DNA of 36,248 nucleotides from Clostridia bacterium (GCA_017937655.1 JAGBDE010000046.1:1-36248), one strand, 5' to 3'. Counted from the first letter of the stretch, positions 8,013 to 16,920 are shown. Numbers and translations are program-made. The notes: generated by a model from the sequence alone, not told the origin.

Positions 8013-8474
8013 ATGAGATGTCAGTATTGCGGGTACCTGGACAGCCGTGTGATCGACAGCCGTCCTACTGAGGAGGGCAGCTCCATTCGTCGTCGCCGGG
8101 AATGCCTGCGCTGCGGCAGACGGTTCACCACCTACGAAAAAATTGAAACCTCCCCCATTATGGTCATCAAAAAGGACATGCGCCGGGAGCCCTTCAACTC
8201 CGCCAAGATCAAGCAGGGCCTGGTGCACGCCTGCCAGAAGCGGCCCATCAGCATGGCCGAGATCGACACCATCGTGGAGAAGGTGGAGAAGATGGTCACT
8301 TCCTCCGGCGAGGACGAGATCGCTTCCCGCCGCATCGGTGAGGCCGTCATGGAGGAGCTCAAGTCCCTGGACGAGGTGGCTTACGTGCGTTTTGCGTCGG
8401 TGTATCGCCAGTTTACGGATGTATCCAGCTTTATGGACGAGCTGAACAAGCTGGTGACAGAAAACAAGAAATAA
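8013..8474 (+). CDS. nrdR: Transcriptional repressor NrdR
   Basis: A 153-residue repressor of ribonucleotide reductase genes. It shows the N-terminal zinc ribbon (MRCQYCGYLDSRVIDSR ... RRRECLRCGRRFTTYE, four cysteines as CxxC pairs) and then an ATP-cone domain (IKKDMRREPFNSAKIKQGL ... FASVYRQFTDVSSF). The length is typical. In known NrdR the cone binds ATP/dATP and gates DNA binding. Its start follows AAAGGAGAG. No ribonucleotide reductase gene is in the window and no clear NrdR-box pair was recognised near this gene. Confidence 0.97.
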   Translation: MRCQYCGYLDSRVIDSRPTEEGSSIRRRRECLRCGRRFTTYEKIETSPIMVIKKDMRREPFNSAKIKQGLVHACQKRPISMAEIDTIVEKVEKMVTSSGEDEIASRRIGEAVMEELKSLDEVAYVRFASVYRQFTDVSSFMDELNKLVTENKK

Positions 8475-8499
8475 GCGGGAAACCGCATTGCTTGCATAC

Positions 8500-8539
8500 A
8501 AAAAGACGGGCTGTCGGGTTTGCGACAGTCCGTCTTTTT
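8500..8539. terminator. Bidirectional terminator between nrdR and the racemase gene
   Basis: A 17-bp nearly perfect stem (AAAAAGACGGGCTGTCG / CGACAGTCCGTCTTTTT, loop GGTTTG) with A and T tracts on both sides serves the two convergent genes. Confidence 0.9.
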
Positions 8540-8544
8540 ATGGG

Positions 8545-9351
8545 TCATAGGGATGTTTCTTGCACAAGAACGCCTTGCTTCATGGGCCGGACGCGGCCCG
8601 TGAGGCGCAGGCGGGACGGCCCTCCCGATGGCGTGCCCGCCTCGATGCGAAGGATTCCACCGGGTTGGATCAGATCCCGTTGGATGGAAGCGCGGGCTTT
8701 CCAGGCAAGCCATGCGCCTACGGCGGAGGTTCCGCTGGCGCAGGAGTTTTCCCAGAAGAGAGTATCTGCGCCGCTGACCCATACCAGCGGCGTCAGGAGA
8801 TGGTCGGCTTCATTGAGAAGCATCAGGCCCAGGGCGGGTGTATCCAGAAACTGGCCCCATTGGCGGATGACGTTTTCGGCCTGCTGCCTGGCAATTTGCG
8901 ATGTGAGGATGCAGTGGCAGATGCCGGGGAACCAGACCACGGGCACAGAAAGCATCTGGCCGTCCAGGGGGAGTGTTTCCATGCTGATGCGCTGAACCTG
9001 GGGCATTTGCAGGCTGCCAAGCCAGGTATCGCCTTGCTTTTCCATGGATACAGTCACCGGCTCAGGCGCGCCGGACACCCGGAGGGAGACATCGCCCCGG
9101 GGAAGCTGCCGTTTCTCCAGCAGCCAGGCGGCGGCAGAAAGGCTAGCGTTGCCGCAAAATTCCCCGCCGGTCATGGTCAGGCTCAGGTCGCACTCGCCAT
9201 CGCCCGGGCTGAGGAAGCCCACCTGCTCCGCGTCCGGCTCCAGCTGCATGAGCAAATCGGCCAGGCGCTTGCGTTCCTCCGGCGGGAAGCTGCCCTGGGC
9301 CAGCAGGGTGATATTGCCCGTGGGGTCAAATTTCCAGTAGGGGATGTTCAT
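8545..9351 (-). CDS. DapF-fold two-cysteine amino-acid racemase/epimerase
   Basis: A 268-residue protein of the diaminopimelate epimerase fold (also PhzF and histidine racemases). Two motifs hold the expected catalytic cysteines: GGEFCGNAS (Cys66) and [12 protein letters not shown] (Cys204), about 138 residues apart as in PLP-independent racemases of this fold. It departs from true DapF, whose motifs are typically GNxxRC and ACGTGA, so the substrate is likely not meso-DAP. Its ATG overlaps the stop of the ABC ATPase gene by four bases (ATGA), so it is translationally coupled to an amino-acid importer. Inference: it interconverts L/D forms of the imported amino acid. Histidine racemase of the CntK type is one option but is unproven. 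Confidence 0.7.
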   Translation of the reverse strand: MNIPYWKFDPTGNITLLAQGSFPPEERKRLADLLMQLEPDAEQVGFLSPGDGECDLSLTMTGGEFCGNASLSAAAWLLEKRQLPRGDVSLRVSGAPEPVTVSMEKQGDTWLGSLQMPQVQRISMETLPLDGQMLSVPVVWFPGICHCILTSQIARQQAENVIRQWGQFLDTPALGLMLLNEADHLLTPLVWVSGADTLFWENSCASGTSAVGAWLAWKARASIQRDLIQPGGILRIEAGTPSGGPSRLRLTGRVRPMKQGVLVQETSL

Positions 9352-10109
9352 TGCTGGTAGTTGCCCAGGAACTGCCTGGTGCGCTCGGTCTGGGGATTGT
9401 CAAACAGTTCTTCCGGCGTGCCTTCCTCTACCACCACGCCGCCGTCCATGAACAGCACACGGTCGGACACGGCCTTGGCAAAGGGCATTTCGTGGGTGAC
9501 GATGACCATGGTCATGTTATCCTCCGCCAGCTGCCGGATGACTTTCAGCACCTCGCCGGTCAGCTCTGGATCCAGGGCGCTGGTGGGCTCGTCAAAGAAA
9601 ATGATCTCCGGCTTCAGGGCTAGCGCCCGGGCGATGCCCACCCGCTGCTGCTGTCCGCCGGAAAGCTGCCAGGGATAGGCGTCGGCCTTATCCTCCAGAC
9701 CCATTTTGCGCAGGATTTCCATGGCTTCGTTCTCCACTTCGTGCCTGGGGCGTTTCTGCACCACGATGGGCGCTTCCATTACGTTTTTCAGCACGGTGTA
9801 GTGGGGGAACAGGTTGAACTGCTGGAACACCAAACCAAAGTAGCTTTTGATTTTCCGAAGCTCGCTTTTGGAACTGTATACAGCCTTGCCCTCGGAGTTT
9901 TCCTTGGCGGCGTACTGGTTCATATAGCGGATGGAGCCGTTGTCGATGGTTTCCAGCAGAGTGGCGCAGCGGAGAAGGGTGGATTTGCCGGAGCCGGACG
10001 GGCCGATGATGGATACAACCTCGCCCTTTTCCACGCTGAAGGAGATGTCCTTGAGAACGTCAAGACCATCAAAGGATTTAGAGATGTTGGACATGGTCAG
10101 AATGCTCAT
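9348..10109 (-). CDS. Amino-acid ABC transporter, ATP-binding subunit
   Basis: A 253-residue ATPase of the polar amino-acid uptake (PAAT, GlnQ/HisP) type. Walker A is GPSGSGKST, the Q-loop [17 protein letters not shown], the ABC signature [15 protein letters not shown], Walker [15 protein letters not shown] and the switch VTHEM. Compared with GlnQ there is a roughly 15-residue insertion after the first third (region [22 protein letters not shown]). It lies between the permease gene (12-base gap) and the coupled racemase gene, in the order SBP, permease, ATPase, racemase. Confidence 0.93.
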   Translation of the reverse strand: MSILTMSNISKSFDGLDVLKDISFSVEKGEVVSIIGPSGSGKSTLLRCATLLETIDNGSIRYMNQYAAKENSEGKAVYSSKSELRKIKSYFGLVFQQFNLFPHYTVLKNVMEAPIVVQKRPRHEVENEAMEILRKMGLEDKADAYPWQLSGGQQQRVGIARALALKPEIIFFDEPTSALDPELTGEVLKVIRQLAEDNMTMVIVTHEMPFAKAVSDRVLFMDGGVVVEEGTPEELFDNPQTERTRQFLGNYQQ

Positions 10110-10121
10110 GGATGCGCCTCC

Positions 10122-10799
10122 TTAACGATAATAATCCAGCTTTTTCTCAATGCGTTCCATGAGGAAAGCCACCGCGTAGTTGAAAACATAGTAGAACACC
10201 GCCGCCGCCACGAAGGTCAGCATGCCGGGGGATTTGGGCGCCACGGCAATCTGCTTGGCCTTGGTGAACATTTCCACCGTGCCGATGGCGGAGGACAGGC
10301 TGGTATCCTTGACCAAAGTGATGACCTCGTTGGTCACCGGGGGGATGACCCGCTTGACCATCTGGGGCAGGATGATGCGGAAGAAGGTCTGGCTTTTGGT
10401 CAGGCCCAGCACGTCCGCGGCCTCATACTGGCCCTTGGGGATGGATTCGATGCCGGCGCGGAAGATCTCGCAGAAATAGGCGGCGTAGTTGATCACAAAG
10501 GCGATGATCACTGCCGTGAAGCGCCAGTTGGAGGGCAGGGAAAACTTGACCCCGGGGAACAGCAGGGGAATGAGCAGCGAGGGGCCGTAGAAGACCATCA
10601 TCAGCTGGAGCATCAGCGGGGTGCCGCGCATGATGGAAATATAGGCCTTGATGAAGCCGCGGAGCAGCACAAAGCGGCTTTTGCGGCCAAAATATACCAG
10701 CAGGCCCAGGGGGATGGAGCCCAGCAGGGTCAGCACAAAAATCAGCGCGGTATTGCCAAAGGCCTTGAACAGCTCAAGGATCATGATCTTAACGGACAT
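10122..10799 (-). CDS. Amino-acid ABC transporter, permease subunit
   Basis: A 225-residue inner-membrane permease of the HisM/GlnP family. About five hydrophobic segments are visible. The EAA loop that contacts the ATPase reads EAADVLGLTKSQTFFRIILPQMVKRVIPP. There is only one permease gene, so the importer probably works as a homodimer. It follows the binding-protein gene after a 117-base gap that contains a strong stem-loop. Confidence 0.92.
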   Translation of the reverse strand: MSVKIMILELFKAFGNTALIFVLTLLGSIPLGLLVYFGRKSRFVLLRGFIKAYISIMRGTPLMLQLMMVFYGPSLLIPLLFPGVKFSLPSNWRFTAVIIAFVINYAAYFCEIFRAGIESIPKGQYEAADVLGLTKSQTFFRIILPQMVKRVIPPVTNEVITLVKDTSLSSAIGTVEMFTKAKQIAVAPKSPGMLTFVAAAVFYYVFNYAVAFLMERIEKKLDYYR

Positions 10800-10858
10800 A
10801 AACGCTCTCTCCTTGGTAACGGTTGGGATGGGGCGGATGCAGCCTCAATACAGCGGTT

Positions 10859-10893
10859 ACGCCCGGCAGGAACAATCGCTGCCGGGCGTTTTT
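10859..10893 (-). promoter_or_regulatory. Intercistronic stem-loop between binding-protein and permease genes
   Basis: The 11-bp perfect stem ACGCCCGGCAG / CTGCCGGGCGT encloses a 9-base loop. In the operon's own direction no T-run follows, so it is better read as an mRNA-stabilising or attenuating hairpin than a terminator. Such elements commonly let the binding protein outnumber the membrane components. In plus orientation it is followed by TTTTT, but no plus-strand gene precedes it. Confidence 0.55.
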
Positions 10894-10916
10894 GTTGGCG
10901 GAATATCAGCCGGGGA

Positions 10917-11690
10917 TTACTTGATGAGGCACAGGCTTTCCAGAACCAGACCTTCGTCCACGTATTCCTGGGCAATCTGGAGCATGGTGCCGTCTTCGGC
11001 CATCTTGAGCAGCTCGGCGTTGACCTGGTCGCGCAGCTCGGTGTTGCCCAGCAGGAAGCCCACGGCGTACTGCTCGGTGGAGACGGTTTCGTCCAGGATG
11101 ATGTAGGAGCCTTCGTTGTTGGCAATCTGGTAGGTGGCAACGCCCAGGTCAGCGGCCACGGCGTCCACGGTGCCCATGTTCAGCTCGATGAAGCCCTGAT
11201 TGTAGTCGGCCAGCTCCTGCACGGTGATGGTGCTCAGCAGGGCCTCATTAGAGTTGAGGGCGTCCAGAGCGGAGGAAGCGGCCTGAGCCATGACGGTCTT
11301 GCCGTTCAGGTCGGCGAAAGAGGTGATGCCGCTGTCGGCCTTGACCACGATGACGATGGAGTTGTCAACGTAGGGATCGGACCAGGTGTACTGATCTTCG
11401 CGGCCGGTGTAGGTGAAGCCGTTCCAGATGCAGTTGATGTTGCCGGAGGACAGCTCGGCGTCCTTGGCCAGCCAATCGATGGCCACGGCCTCAAATTCCC
11501 AGCCCAGACGGTTGCACAGTTCCTTGGCCACGGCCAGGTCGAAGCCGTCGTATTCGCCGTCAGCGTTCACAAAGCCGAAGGGAGGGAACTCGGCGTCAAA
11601 ACCGACGATCAGCTTCTGGGTGCCTTCAGCCATGGCGATGGCGGGCAGCAGCATAGCAACAACCAGCAGGATGGAAAGGATCTTTTTCAT
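10917..11690 (-). CDS. Amino-acid ABC transporter, extracellular substrate-binding protein
   Basis: A 257-residue protein of the SBP family 3. The signal peptide is MKKILSILLVVAMLLPAIAMA, with predicted cleavage before EGTQKL. The mature part begins LIVGFDAEFPPFGFVNADGE, typical of polar amino-acid binders. It retains the ligand-side arginine (TYTGREDQYTWSDPY) and aspartate (VDAVAADLG) that grip the alpha-amino and carboxylate groups. Oddly it lacks the lipobox cysteine usual in Gram-positive binding proteins, so it may be anchored otherwise or released. First gene of the four-gene importer/racemase operon. Specificity cannot be read; cystine, histidine or other polar amino acids are possible. 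Confidence 0.9.
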   Translation of the reverse strand: MKKILSILLVVAMLLPAIAMAEGTQKLIVGFDAEFPPFGFVNADGEYDGFDLAVAKELCNRLGWEFEAVAIDWLAKDAELSSGNINCIWNGFTYTGREDQYTWSDPYVDNSIVIVVKADSGITSFADLNGKTVMAQAASSALDALNSNEALLSTITVQELADYNQGFIELNMGTVDAVAADLGVATYQIANNEGSYIILDETVSTEQYAVGFLLGNTELRDQVNAELLKMAEDGTMLQIAQEYVDEGLVLESLCLIK

Positions 11691-11744
11691 AGTAGTAACC
11701 TCCTGAAAAATGGATTTCGGAATCGTTTGCCTTGGTACGCTGGT

Positions 11745-11773
11745 ATACTACCACGTTAGCGCGCTAAAGTAAA
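11745..11773 (-). promoter_or_regulatory. Promoter of the importer/racemase operon with palindromic operator
   Basis: On the minus strand TTTACT (11768-11773), a 17-bp spacer and TAGTAT (11745-11750) form a promoter. Twelve of the spacer bases are the perfect palindrome TTAGCGCGCTAA (11756-11767), adjoining the -35 box, a good position for a repressor. The regulator is unknown. Confidence 0.6.
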
Positions 11774-11835
11774 GAGTGCAGGCAGGGAAATACAATCAAA
11801 AAACATAGGCGGCGGGGGAAAGGCGTTTTTGTTGT

Positions 11836-11843
11836 GATATAAT
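11836..11843 (+). promoter_or_regulatory. Extended -10 promoter of the GNAT-mtnN unit
   Basis: A TG-like extension directly before a perfect TATAAT (11838-11843) suggests an extended -10 promoter. No good -35 box lies 17 bp upstream. The start codon at 11880 follows 37 bases later. Confidence 0.5.
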
Positions 11844-11879
11844 GGGTTTCCAGCATTCCCATTTCTTTTTGGAGGATCT

Positions 11880-12335
11880 ATGACGGAAATCTTCTTAATG
11901 ACACAAGGCCATCCCTGCTGGGAGGAAACCATGGATTTTGCCCGGAACTGTTCCTGGCGGGCCGGCCCCCATCTGGCGGAGAAAATGCAAAAGAACGACT
12001 TTCTCCCCTGGGAGCGGGTCATCGTCGCCCGGGTGGATGGTCAGCCGGCGGGCTACTGCACCTTTGCAGCGCAGGACGAACTGCCGGAGGATTGCGGCTT
12101 TTCGCCCTTTATCGGCTTTGTTTTTGTGGACGAACATTTCCGGGGCAGGCGGCTATCTGCCCTGATGCTCCAAAAGGCCGCGCTCTATGCCCGGAAACTG
12201 GGCTATGAAAAGGTCTACATCCTGAGCGGGGAAATCGGCCTGTATGAGAAATTCGGCTTTGAAAAGCTGGGTGATTACAAGACCATTTATGGGGCTGTGG
12301 ATCAGCTGTTTGTGAAGACAACGGAAAAGGGATGA
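11880..12335 (+). CDS. GNAT-family N-acetyltransferase (paralog of the one at 2912)
   Basis: A 151-residue acetyltransferase aligning end to end with the protein at 2912-3352. Shared features include the early RNCSW motif, AGYCTF, the acetyl-CoA loop FVDEHFRGRRLSALML and GLYEKFGFEKLG. The start has GGAGG 4-8 bases upstream. It is followed 17 bases later by the MTA/SAH nucleosidase gene on the same strand, so the two probably form an operon. The acceptor is unknown; the two paralogs may act on different substrates. Confidence 0.8.
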   Translation: MTEIFLMTQGHPCWEETMDFARNCSWRAGPHLAEKMQKNDFLPWERVIVARVDGQPAGYCTFAAQDELPEDCGFSPFIGFVFVDEHFRGRRLSALMLQKAALYARKLGYEKVYILSGEIGLYEKFGFEKLGDYKTIYGAVDQLFVKTTEKG

Positions 12336-12352
12336 AACAAAGGAGGAGCACG

Positions 12353-13042
12353 ATGAAAGTAGGCATTCTTTGCGCGGGCGACAGCGAGCTGGCCCCGTTT
12401 TTGCCCATTGTGGGCGAAGAAAAAATCACGGAAAAGGCCCTGCTGAAATTCTATGAGGGCACCATCGGCGGCGTGGACGTGGTGACGCTGTTTTCGGGCG
12501 TATGCAAGGTAAACGCGGCCATCGCCACCCAGATTCTGATCGACCATTTTCAGGTGGACGCGGTGATCAACGCGGGCGTGGCAGGGGGAATGAACCCGGG
12601 CCTGGAAATTTTCGACACGGTCATCGCCACGGAAGTGGTGCACCATGATATGGACACCGGCATCCTGACGGACTTCCACCCCTGGCTGGAAACGCCCTTC
12701 TTTGACGTGGATCCGGAGCTGCTCCGGCTGAGCAAGCTGGCGGTGGACAAGATGCAGCCGGAGTACCGGGTGCTTTTCGGGCGGATGGCCACCGGGGAGG
12801 CGTTCATCGCCGACGAAGGCCGGGAAGCCATCCTGGAGAAGTTCGATCCCCTGACGGTGGACATGGAGACCGCCGCCGTGGCCCAGGTCTGCCATGCCAA
12901 CGGCGTGCCGTTCATTGCCATCCGCAGCATCACCGATACCGCCGATCACAGCGGCAGCGAGTTCTTCGAAATGAACTGCGAGAAGGCAGCAGGCATCGCC
13001 AAGGACATTACCCTGGCGCTGATCCGGGAAATGGCACAATAA
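12353..13042 (+). CDS. mtnN: 5'-methylthioadenosine/S-adenosylhomocysteine nucleosidase
   Basis: A 229-residue cytoplasmic enzyme that cleaves adenine from methylthioadenosine and S-adenosylhomocysteine in methyl-cycle salvage. Markers are MKVGILCAGDSELAPF (start), GVCKVNAAIATQ, INAGVAGGMNPGLEIFD (phosphate/ribose loop region), DMETAAVAQVC (ribose-binding Met-Glu) and SITDTAD (catalytic aspartate near the end). The length matches the family. Start: ATG at 12353 with AAAGGAGGAG ahead; an earlier in-frame ATG at 12332 overlaps the previous gene and is less likely. A terminator follows at once. Confidence 0.93.
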   Translation: MKVGILCAGDSELAPFLPIVGEEKITEKALLKFYEGTIGGVDVVTLFSGVCKVNAAIATQILIDHFQVDAVINAGVAGGMNPGLEIFDTVIATEVVHHDMDTGILTDFHPWLETPFFDVDPELLRLSKLAVDKMQPEYRVLFGRMATGEAFIADEGREAILEKFDPLTVDMETAAVAQVCHANGVPFIAIRSITDTADHSGSEFFEMNCEKAAGIAKDITLALIREMAQ

Positions 13043-13048
13043 ACAAAA

Positions 13049-13079
13049 CCCCCATCCGCAAAATGGATGGGGGCTTTTG
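13049..13079 (+). terminator. Intrinsic terminator after mtnN
   Basis: The 9-bp stem CCCCCATCC / GGATGGGGG has the loop GCAAAAT and is followed by CTTTTGG, a short T tract. Confidence 0.75.
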
Positions 13080-13100
13080 GTTGCTGAAATCGTGTGGGGT

Positions 13101-13123
13101 GCAGGGGGGATCATCCCCCCTGC
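13101..13123. repeat. GC-rich perfect inverted repeat
   Basis: GCAGGGGGGAT, one central C, then ATCCCCCCTGC: an 11-bp perfect palindrome in the gap between convergent genes. It has no T-run on either side and may be a transcript-end structure or a dispersed palindromic element. Confidence 0.6.
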
Positions 13124-13175
13124 CGGGTGTGGTCAGATTCCACAAACCTTGCGTAGCAGCGCTCCTTTGAGCGAT

Positions 13176-13787
13176 TTACTCATTGATCTGCTGGATAAAT
13201 TTGAGCAGCTTTTCATGGTCGCCGTCAAACACATAGCCCTGCATGCCCACGGCCCGGGCGCCGTCCACGTTCACCTGCCGGTCGTCGATGAACAGGCATT
13301 CCTCCGGCTTCAGGCCGAATTTGTCGCACAGGCGGTGGTAGATGACCGCGTCCGGCTTGAGGCACTTCTCCGATGCGGAGAACATCACGCCGCTGAACAG
13401 GTCCAGGGTCAGGATCTTGCGCTGGAATTCCGGGTAGCGCAGGCAGGCGTTGGACAGGATGTACAGGGGCCACCCCTGCTGATGCAGCGCCCGGACGCAC
13501 TCTTCCGCGCCGTGCAGGGGCCACAGGCCGTCCAGGTACCAGTCCCGCAGAATGGAAAACGCCTCGCCCCGGGCCCGAGGATCGCTGAGACGCTTTACTG
13601 CCCGGTAGGTCTGCTCCTCCAGGGTCAGCATGCCGCCGTCCGCCAACTCCCAGTCCTTGTGGTCAAAAATGGCGGCCATCAGCTGCGCGGCCACTTCCTT
13701 GTCGCCTTTGGCATGGCGCAGGCAGGGCTGATAGGGCTCGTAGCGGAGCAGCACATCGCCCATGTCAAATACGATATTTTTGATCAT
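13176..13787 (-). CDS. HAD-superfamily hydrolase (YihX-like phosphatase)
   Basis: A 203-residue HAD subfamily IA protein. Motif I is IVFDMGDVLLRYEP (nucleophile aspartate), motif II is PLYILSNACL (Ser/Asn), motif III falls at EKCLKPDAVIY (lysine) and motif IV at CLFIDDRQVNVDGARAVGM (acidic pair). This DxGxV form of motif I is the one seen in YihX-type sugar phosphatases. Start: ATG at 13787 with AAAGGAGG upstream; a longer frame to 13856 is rejected. A TATACT on the minus strand about 30 bases upstream may be the -10 box, with a poor -35. Single-gene unit divergent from the TPR-like gene. Confidence 0.85.
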   Translation of the reverse strand: MIKNIVFDMGDVLLRYEPYQPCLRHAKGDKEVAAQLMAAIFDHKDWELADGGMLTLEEQTYRAVKRLSDPRARGEAFSILRDWYLDGLWPLHGAEECVRALHQQGWPLYILSNACLRYPEFQRKILTLDLFSGVMFSASEKCLKPDAVIYHRLCDKFGLKPEECLFIDDRQVNVDGARAVGMQGYVFDGDHEKLLKFIQQINE

Positions 13788-13877
13788 TGTTCTGCCTCCT
13801 TTCGCAAAAGTATACCACACACGGCCAATAAAAGGAATGCCGGTTTGCTGGAACAATCTGGTTTTTACACTGCGGAC

Positions 13878-13906
13878 TATACATTTTTGGAATTTTCATG
13901 TACAAT
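13878..13906 (+). promoter_or_regulatory. Promoter of the zinc-ribbon/TPR-like operon
   Basis: TATACA (13878-13883), a 17-bp spacer and TACAAT (13901-13906). The -35 box is weak. The leader to the GTG start at 14002 is about 90 bases. Confidence 0.5.
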
Positions 13907-14001
13907 AAAAGATGAATTTGTTTCCTAATATCAGGAAGTTGCCTGCGCATATCAAACCAGCCAAATGCCGCGATGCGGCTATTTTCGGGAGGGAAAACAG
14001 C

Positions 14002-16920
14002 GTGAAAATCGATCTGACTTGTCCGGTGGAGCTGTGGCAGTATTCCATGCCCACGGAAAACAATGCGGAATGTACTTTTGTGCTGAACAATCTGTCCAGC
14101 AAGGTGGTGGTCAGCGTGATGGTCACCCTTGCCTGCTATGACAAGGAAAACAACCTGCTTTTCCGCCAGTCCGAGCGCACCCAGGGCCTGAAGGCCGGCG
14201 TGGGTGAGCGGTTCAGCATTCTGTTTTTGCCCTCTCAGTGGGAAAACGTGGAAAGCACAGACCTGACCATTGAGAAGGTCTGGTTTGACGACGCCACGGT
14301 CTGGCGCAAGGGCAATGCGCCCCTGGCCAACTACACGCCCAACAATCTGAAAAGCAGCCGCGCTTTGGACGAGCTCCGCTTTGTGGCGGGCCGGGATGCG
14401 GTGGGCTATCCAGAACGGCAGATGCAGGTCTGGGTCTGCGTGTGCGGCCGGGCTAACAGCTTGGACGCGGTGCGCTGTTGCCGCTGCGAGCGCGGCCGGG
14501 ACTATGTTTTTGCCAGCCTGAGCCGGGACAATGTGAAGCAGATCATTGCCGTGCATGAGAAGAAGCTGTCTGACGTGGCCCGTGAGGCCCGGGAGGAAAA
14601 CAGCCGTTTGATGGAAGCCGACCAGCTGCTTCGCCTCAGGAAAAAGAAGAAAAAACGCCGGGTGATCGCTCTGGCGATTGCAGGCGTGACATTGGCCGCA
14701 GCCTGTGTAGCCGCCTGGATCTGGGGCATTCCCGCCCTCCGTTACCACCAGGCCACCCAGCAGATGAACGCCGGAAAATACACCGAAGCCAGCGAAGCCT
14801 TTGCCGCCATGGGCGATTATGCGGACGCCGCCGACATGACCACCGAATGCAGCTATCGGGCTGCGTCGGACATGTTGGCCGACGGCAGCGACGACAATTT
14901 GCTGGCCGCCATGGCCGCCTTCGGGGAGATCTCCGAATATAAGGACAGCGCGGAGCTGGCCAAGAAGGCCCAGTATCAGCTGGGCGAAAGCTATCTGACC
15001 CAAGGGCTTTACGAGAAGGCCATGGAGCAGTTCCAGGCTCTAGGCGAATACGAGGACAGCGCCACCCGGGCCCAGCAGTGCATTTACGATCAGGCCGGCG
15101 TGCTGTTGGAAGGCGGCAACGTGAAGACCGCCCTGGTGCTTTACCAGATGGCGCCGGATTACCTGGATGCCGCCGAGAAGGCCAAGGAATGCTACTATCG
15201 CCTGGGCCTGACCGCCACCGACGAGGGCAAGGACGACGAAGCCGCCCGCTTCTTCGAATCCGCTGGGGATTATTCTGATGCAGCGGCACAGAAGCAGGGA
15301 CTGGTGTATCGCCAGGCGGAGGAGATCCTGGAAAAGGGCCAGCTGCTTCAAGCCGGCGAGCTGTTTTTGAGCATCAGCGATTATTCCGACGCTCTGGCCA
15401 AGGGTCAGGACTGCATGTATCAGCACGGCAAGGAACGGCTGGAGGTGGAGGACTACGTGTCCGCCGCAGCCGCCTTTGAAAAGATCCCGGATTATCTGGA
15501 CAGCGCCAGCCTGGCTAGCCAGTGCTATTATCAGCAGGCCATGGAAATGAAGGCGGAGGGCCAGTACGCGGCGGCTGCCCCCTACTTTGAAAAGGCGGGG
15601 GATCACCAGGATGCGGCCAGCCAGCTCCAGGAATGCTATTTCCACATGGGCCAGGCCGCCCTGGACGGCAAGGACTACGCCAATGCGGAAAGCTATTTTG
15701 AAAAAGCAGGGGACTACGAGGGCGGCGCGGAGAAGCTGCAGGAGACCCGGTATCAGTATGGTATTTATTTGATGCAGACCGGCGACTACGCTGGTGCAGC
15801 GAATCTATTTGATCTTCTTGGCGACTATGGCGAAAGCAGCCAGATGTATATCCGGTGCGTTTATCAGTTGGGTGCGGCAGCCTATGAATCCGGCGATTTT
15901 GCTGGCGCTCAGGGTTTCTTTGGGCAGATTCTGGATTATGAAGACAGCCGGGATCTTTACAGCAAAGCCACCCTGGAAGTGACTCATTCTATGGAAAACG
16001 ACTTGAACGTGGAAGACGCGTTGGCCCAGTTGCCCAACCTTGCCCCGGACAGCGACGCAGCCCAAAAGCTGACGGAGCTGCTTCTGAACGAGGGTGTGCG
16101 GCTGGAATCCACCGGCGACTATGCTGCCGCTGCCGACCTCTACGGCAAGATGTCCGGCAATGAGGAAGCCCAGAAGCGGCTGAAGAACTGCCAGTACCAG
16201 CTGGCTCTCGGCCTGCAGATGGACGGCAAGATCCGGGAAGCCGGCGACGCCTTCTACGCCCTGGGCGACTATGAGGACGCCGCCTCCCTGGCACAGGAAT
16301 GCTACACCGAGCTTTACGGCACCCTGGCCGACAACGCCCGGGCTGCCATGGAAAACAAGGATTACGCCGGGGCTGTTGCCCTTTTGAAGGACGCGGATCT
16401 CAGCGCGCTGCCGGAGGCCTACGCAGACCTGCAGACCCTCTATCCCACCGCTTTGGTGGAGTTTGCAGATCAGCTGTACCAGGCGGGCCGCCCCTATGAG
16501 GCCATTCCCTTCTATCAGGCCGCTTCTGCCTACGAGAATATGGACAAGAAGCTGGGCCGCCGAGCCTATCTGATCCTGGGTAGCTGGAAGTCCCCTTCTG
16601 GAGAACGCCAGGCTGAATTCCGCCTGGACGGCACCTGCACGATCGCCGGGGAGGAAATGCACTTCCGGGTCAGCAATTTCAGCCTGCTGACCGGCGCGTC
16701 TGCTGACGACTTGAGCCGCAATTTCCAGATCATCCGCCTGACGGAGGATGACATCACCCTGCGGGATCTCCGGGGTGAGCGTACCCATGACTACAAGTTT
16801 GTGAAATCCGCCGGGGTGGAGTTCCCCGCTCAGCTGCCCGATCCGCTGCCCTCTTTGGAGGGCGCGCCTCAGGCCGCGGAGGAACCCGCCCAGGAGGAAG
16901 ATTTTCAGGTGACGGAGGAC
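14002..16920 (+). CDS. Membrane-anchored zinc-ribbon and TPR-like repeat protein
   Basis: A 973-residue protein (stop codon at 16921-16923). The order is: a beta-rich N-terminal domain (about 1-135); a zinc ribbon with cysteines 146, 148, 159 and 162 (CVCGRAN ... RCCRC); a charged helix; a basic run (KKKKKRR); one transmembrane helix (about 220-243, VIALAIAGVTLAAACVAAWIWG); about 16 helical repeats of roughly 37 residues with consensus G-Y--A---F---GDY-DA------C-Y; a C-terminal beta domain starting GSWKSPSGERQAEFRLDGTC; and an acidic tail. Start: GTG at 14002 preceded by GGGAGG; the in-frame ATG at 13912 has no site. The zinc ribbon is predicted cytosolic and the repeats external. Function unknown; probably a scaffold. 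The acyltransferase gene follows one base after the stop. Confidence 0.8.

Noticed and set aside
8545..9351. Calling this gene dapF (diaminopimelate epimerase)
   Set aside because: Both cysteine motifs differ from those of DapF and the context is an importer rather than lysine synthesis.
10859..10893. Plus-strand intrinsic terminator
   Set aside because: It has a stem plus T-run in plus orientation, but no plus-strand gene lies upstream; it is interpreted as an intercistronic hairpin of the minus-strand operon.
9741..11759. Long plus-strand open frame (672 codons) opposite the importer operon
   Set aside because: It crosses three well-supported minus-strand genes, is rich in His, Gly and Val, and has no ribosome site.
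13765..15003. Minus-strand frame of 412 codons opposite the TPR-like gene
   Set aside because: It overlaps two clear genes and has no recognisable domain.
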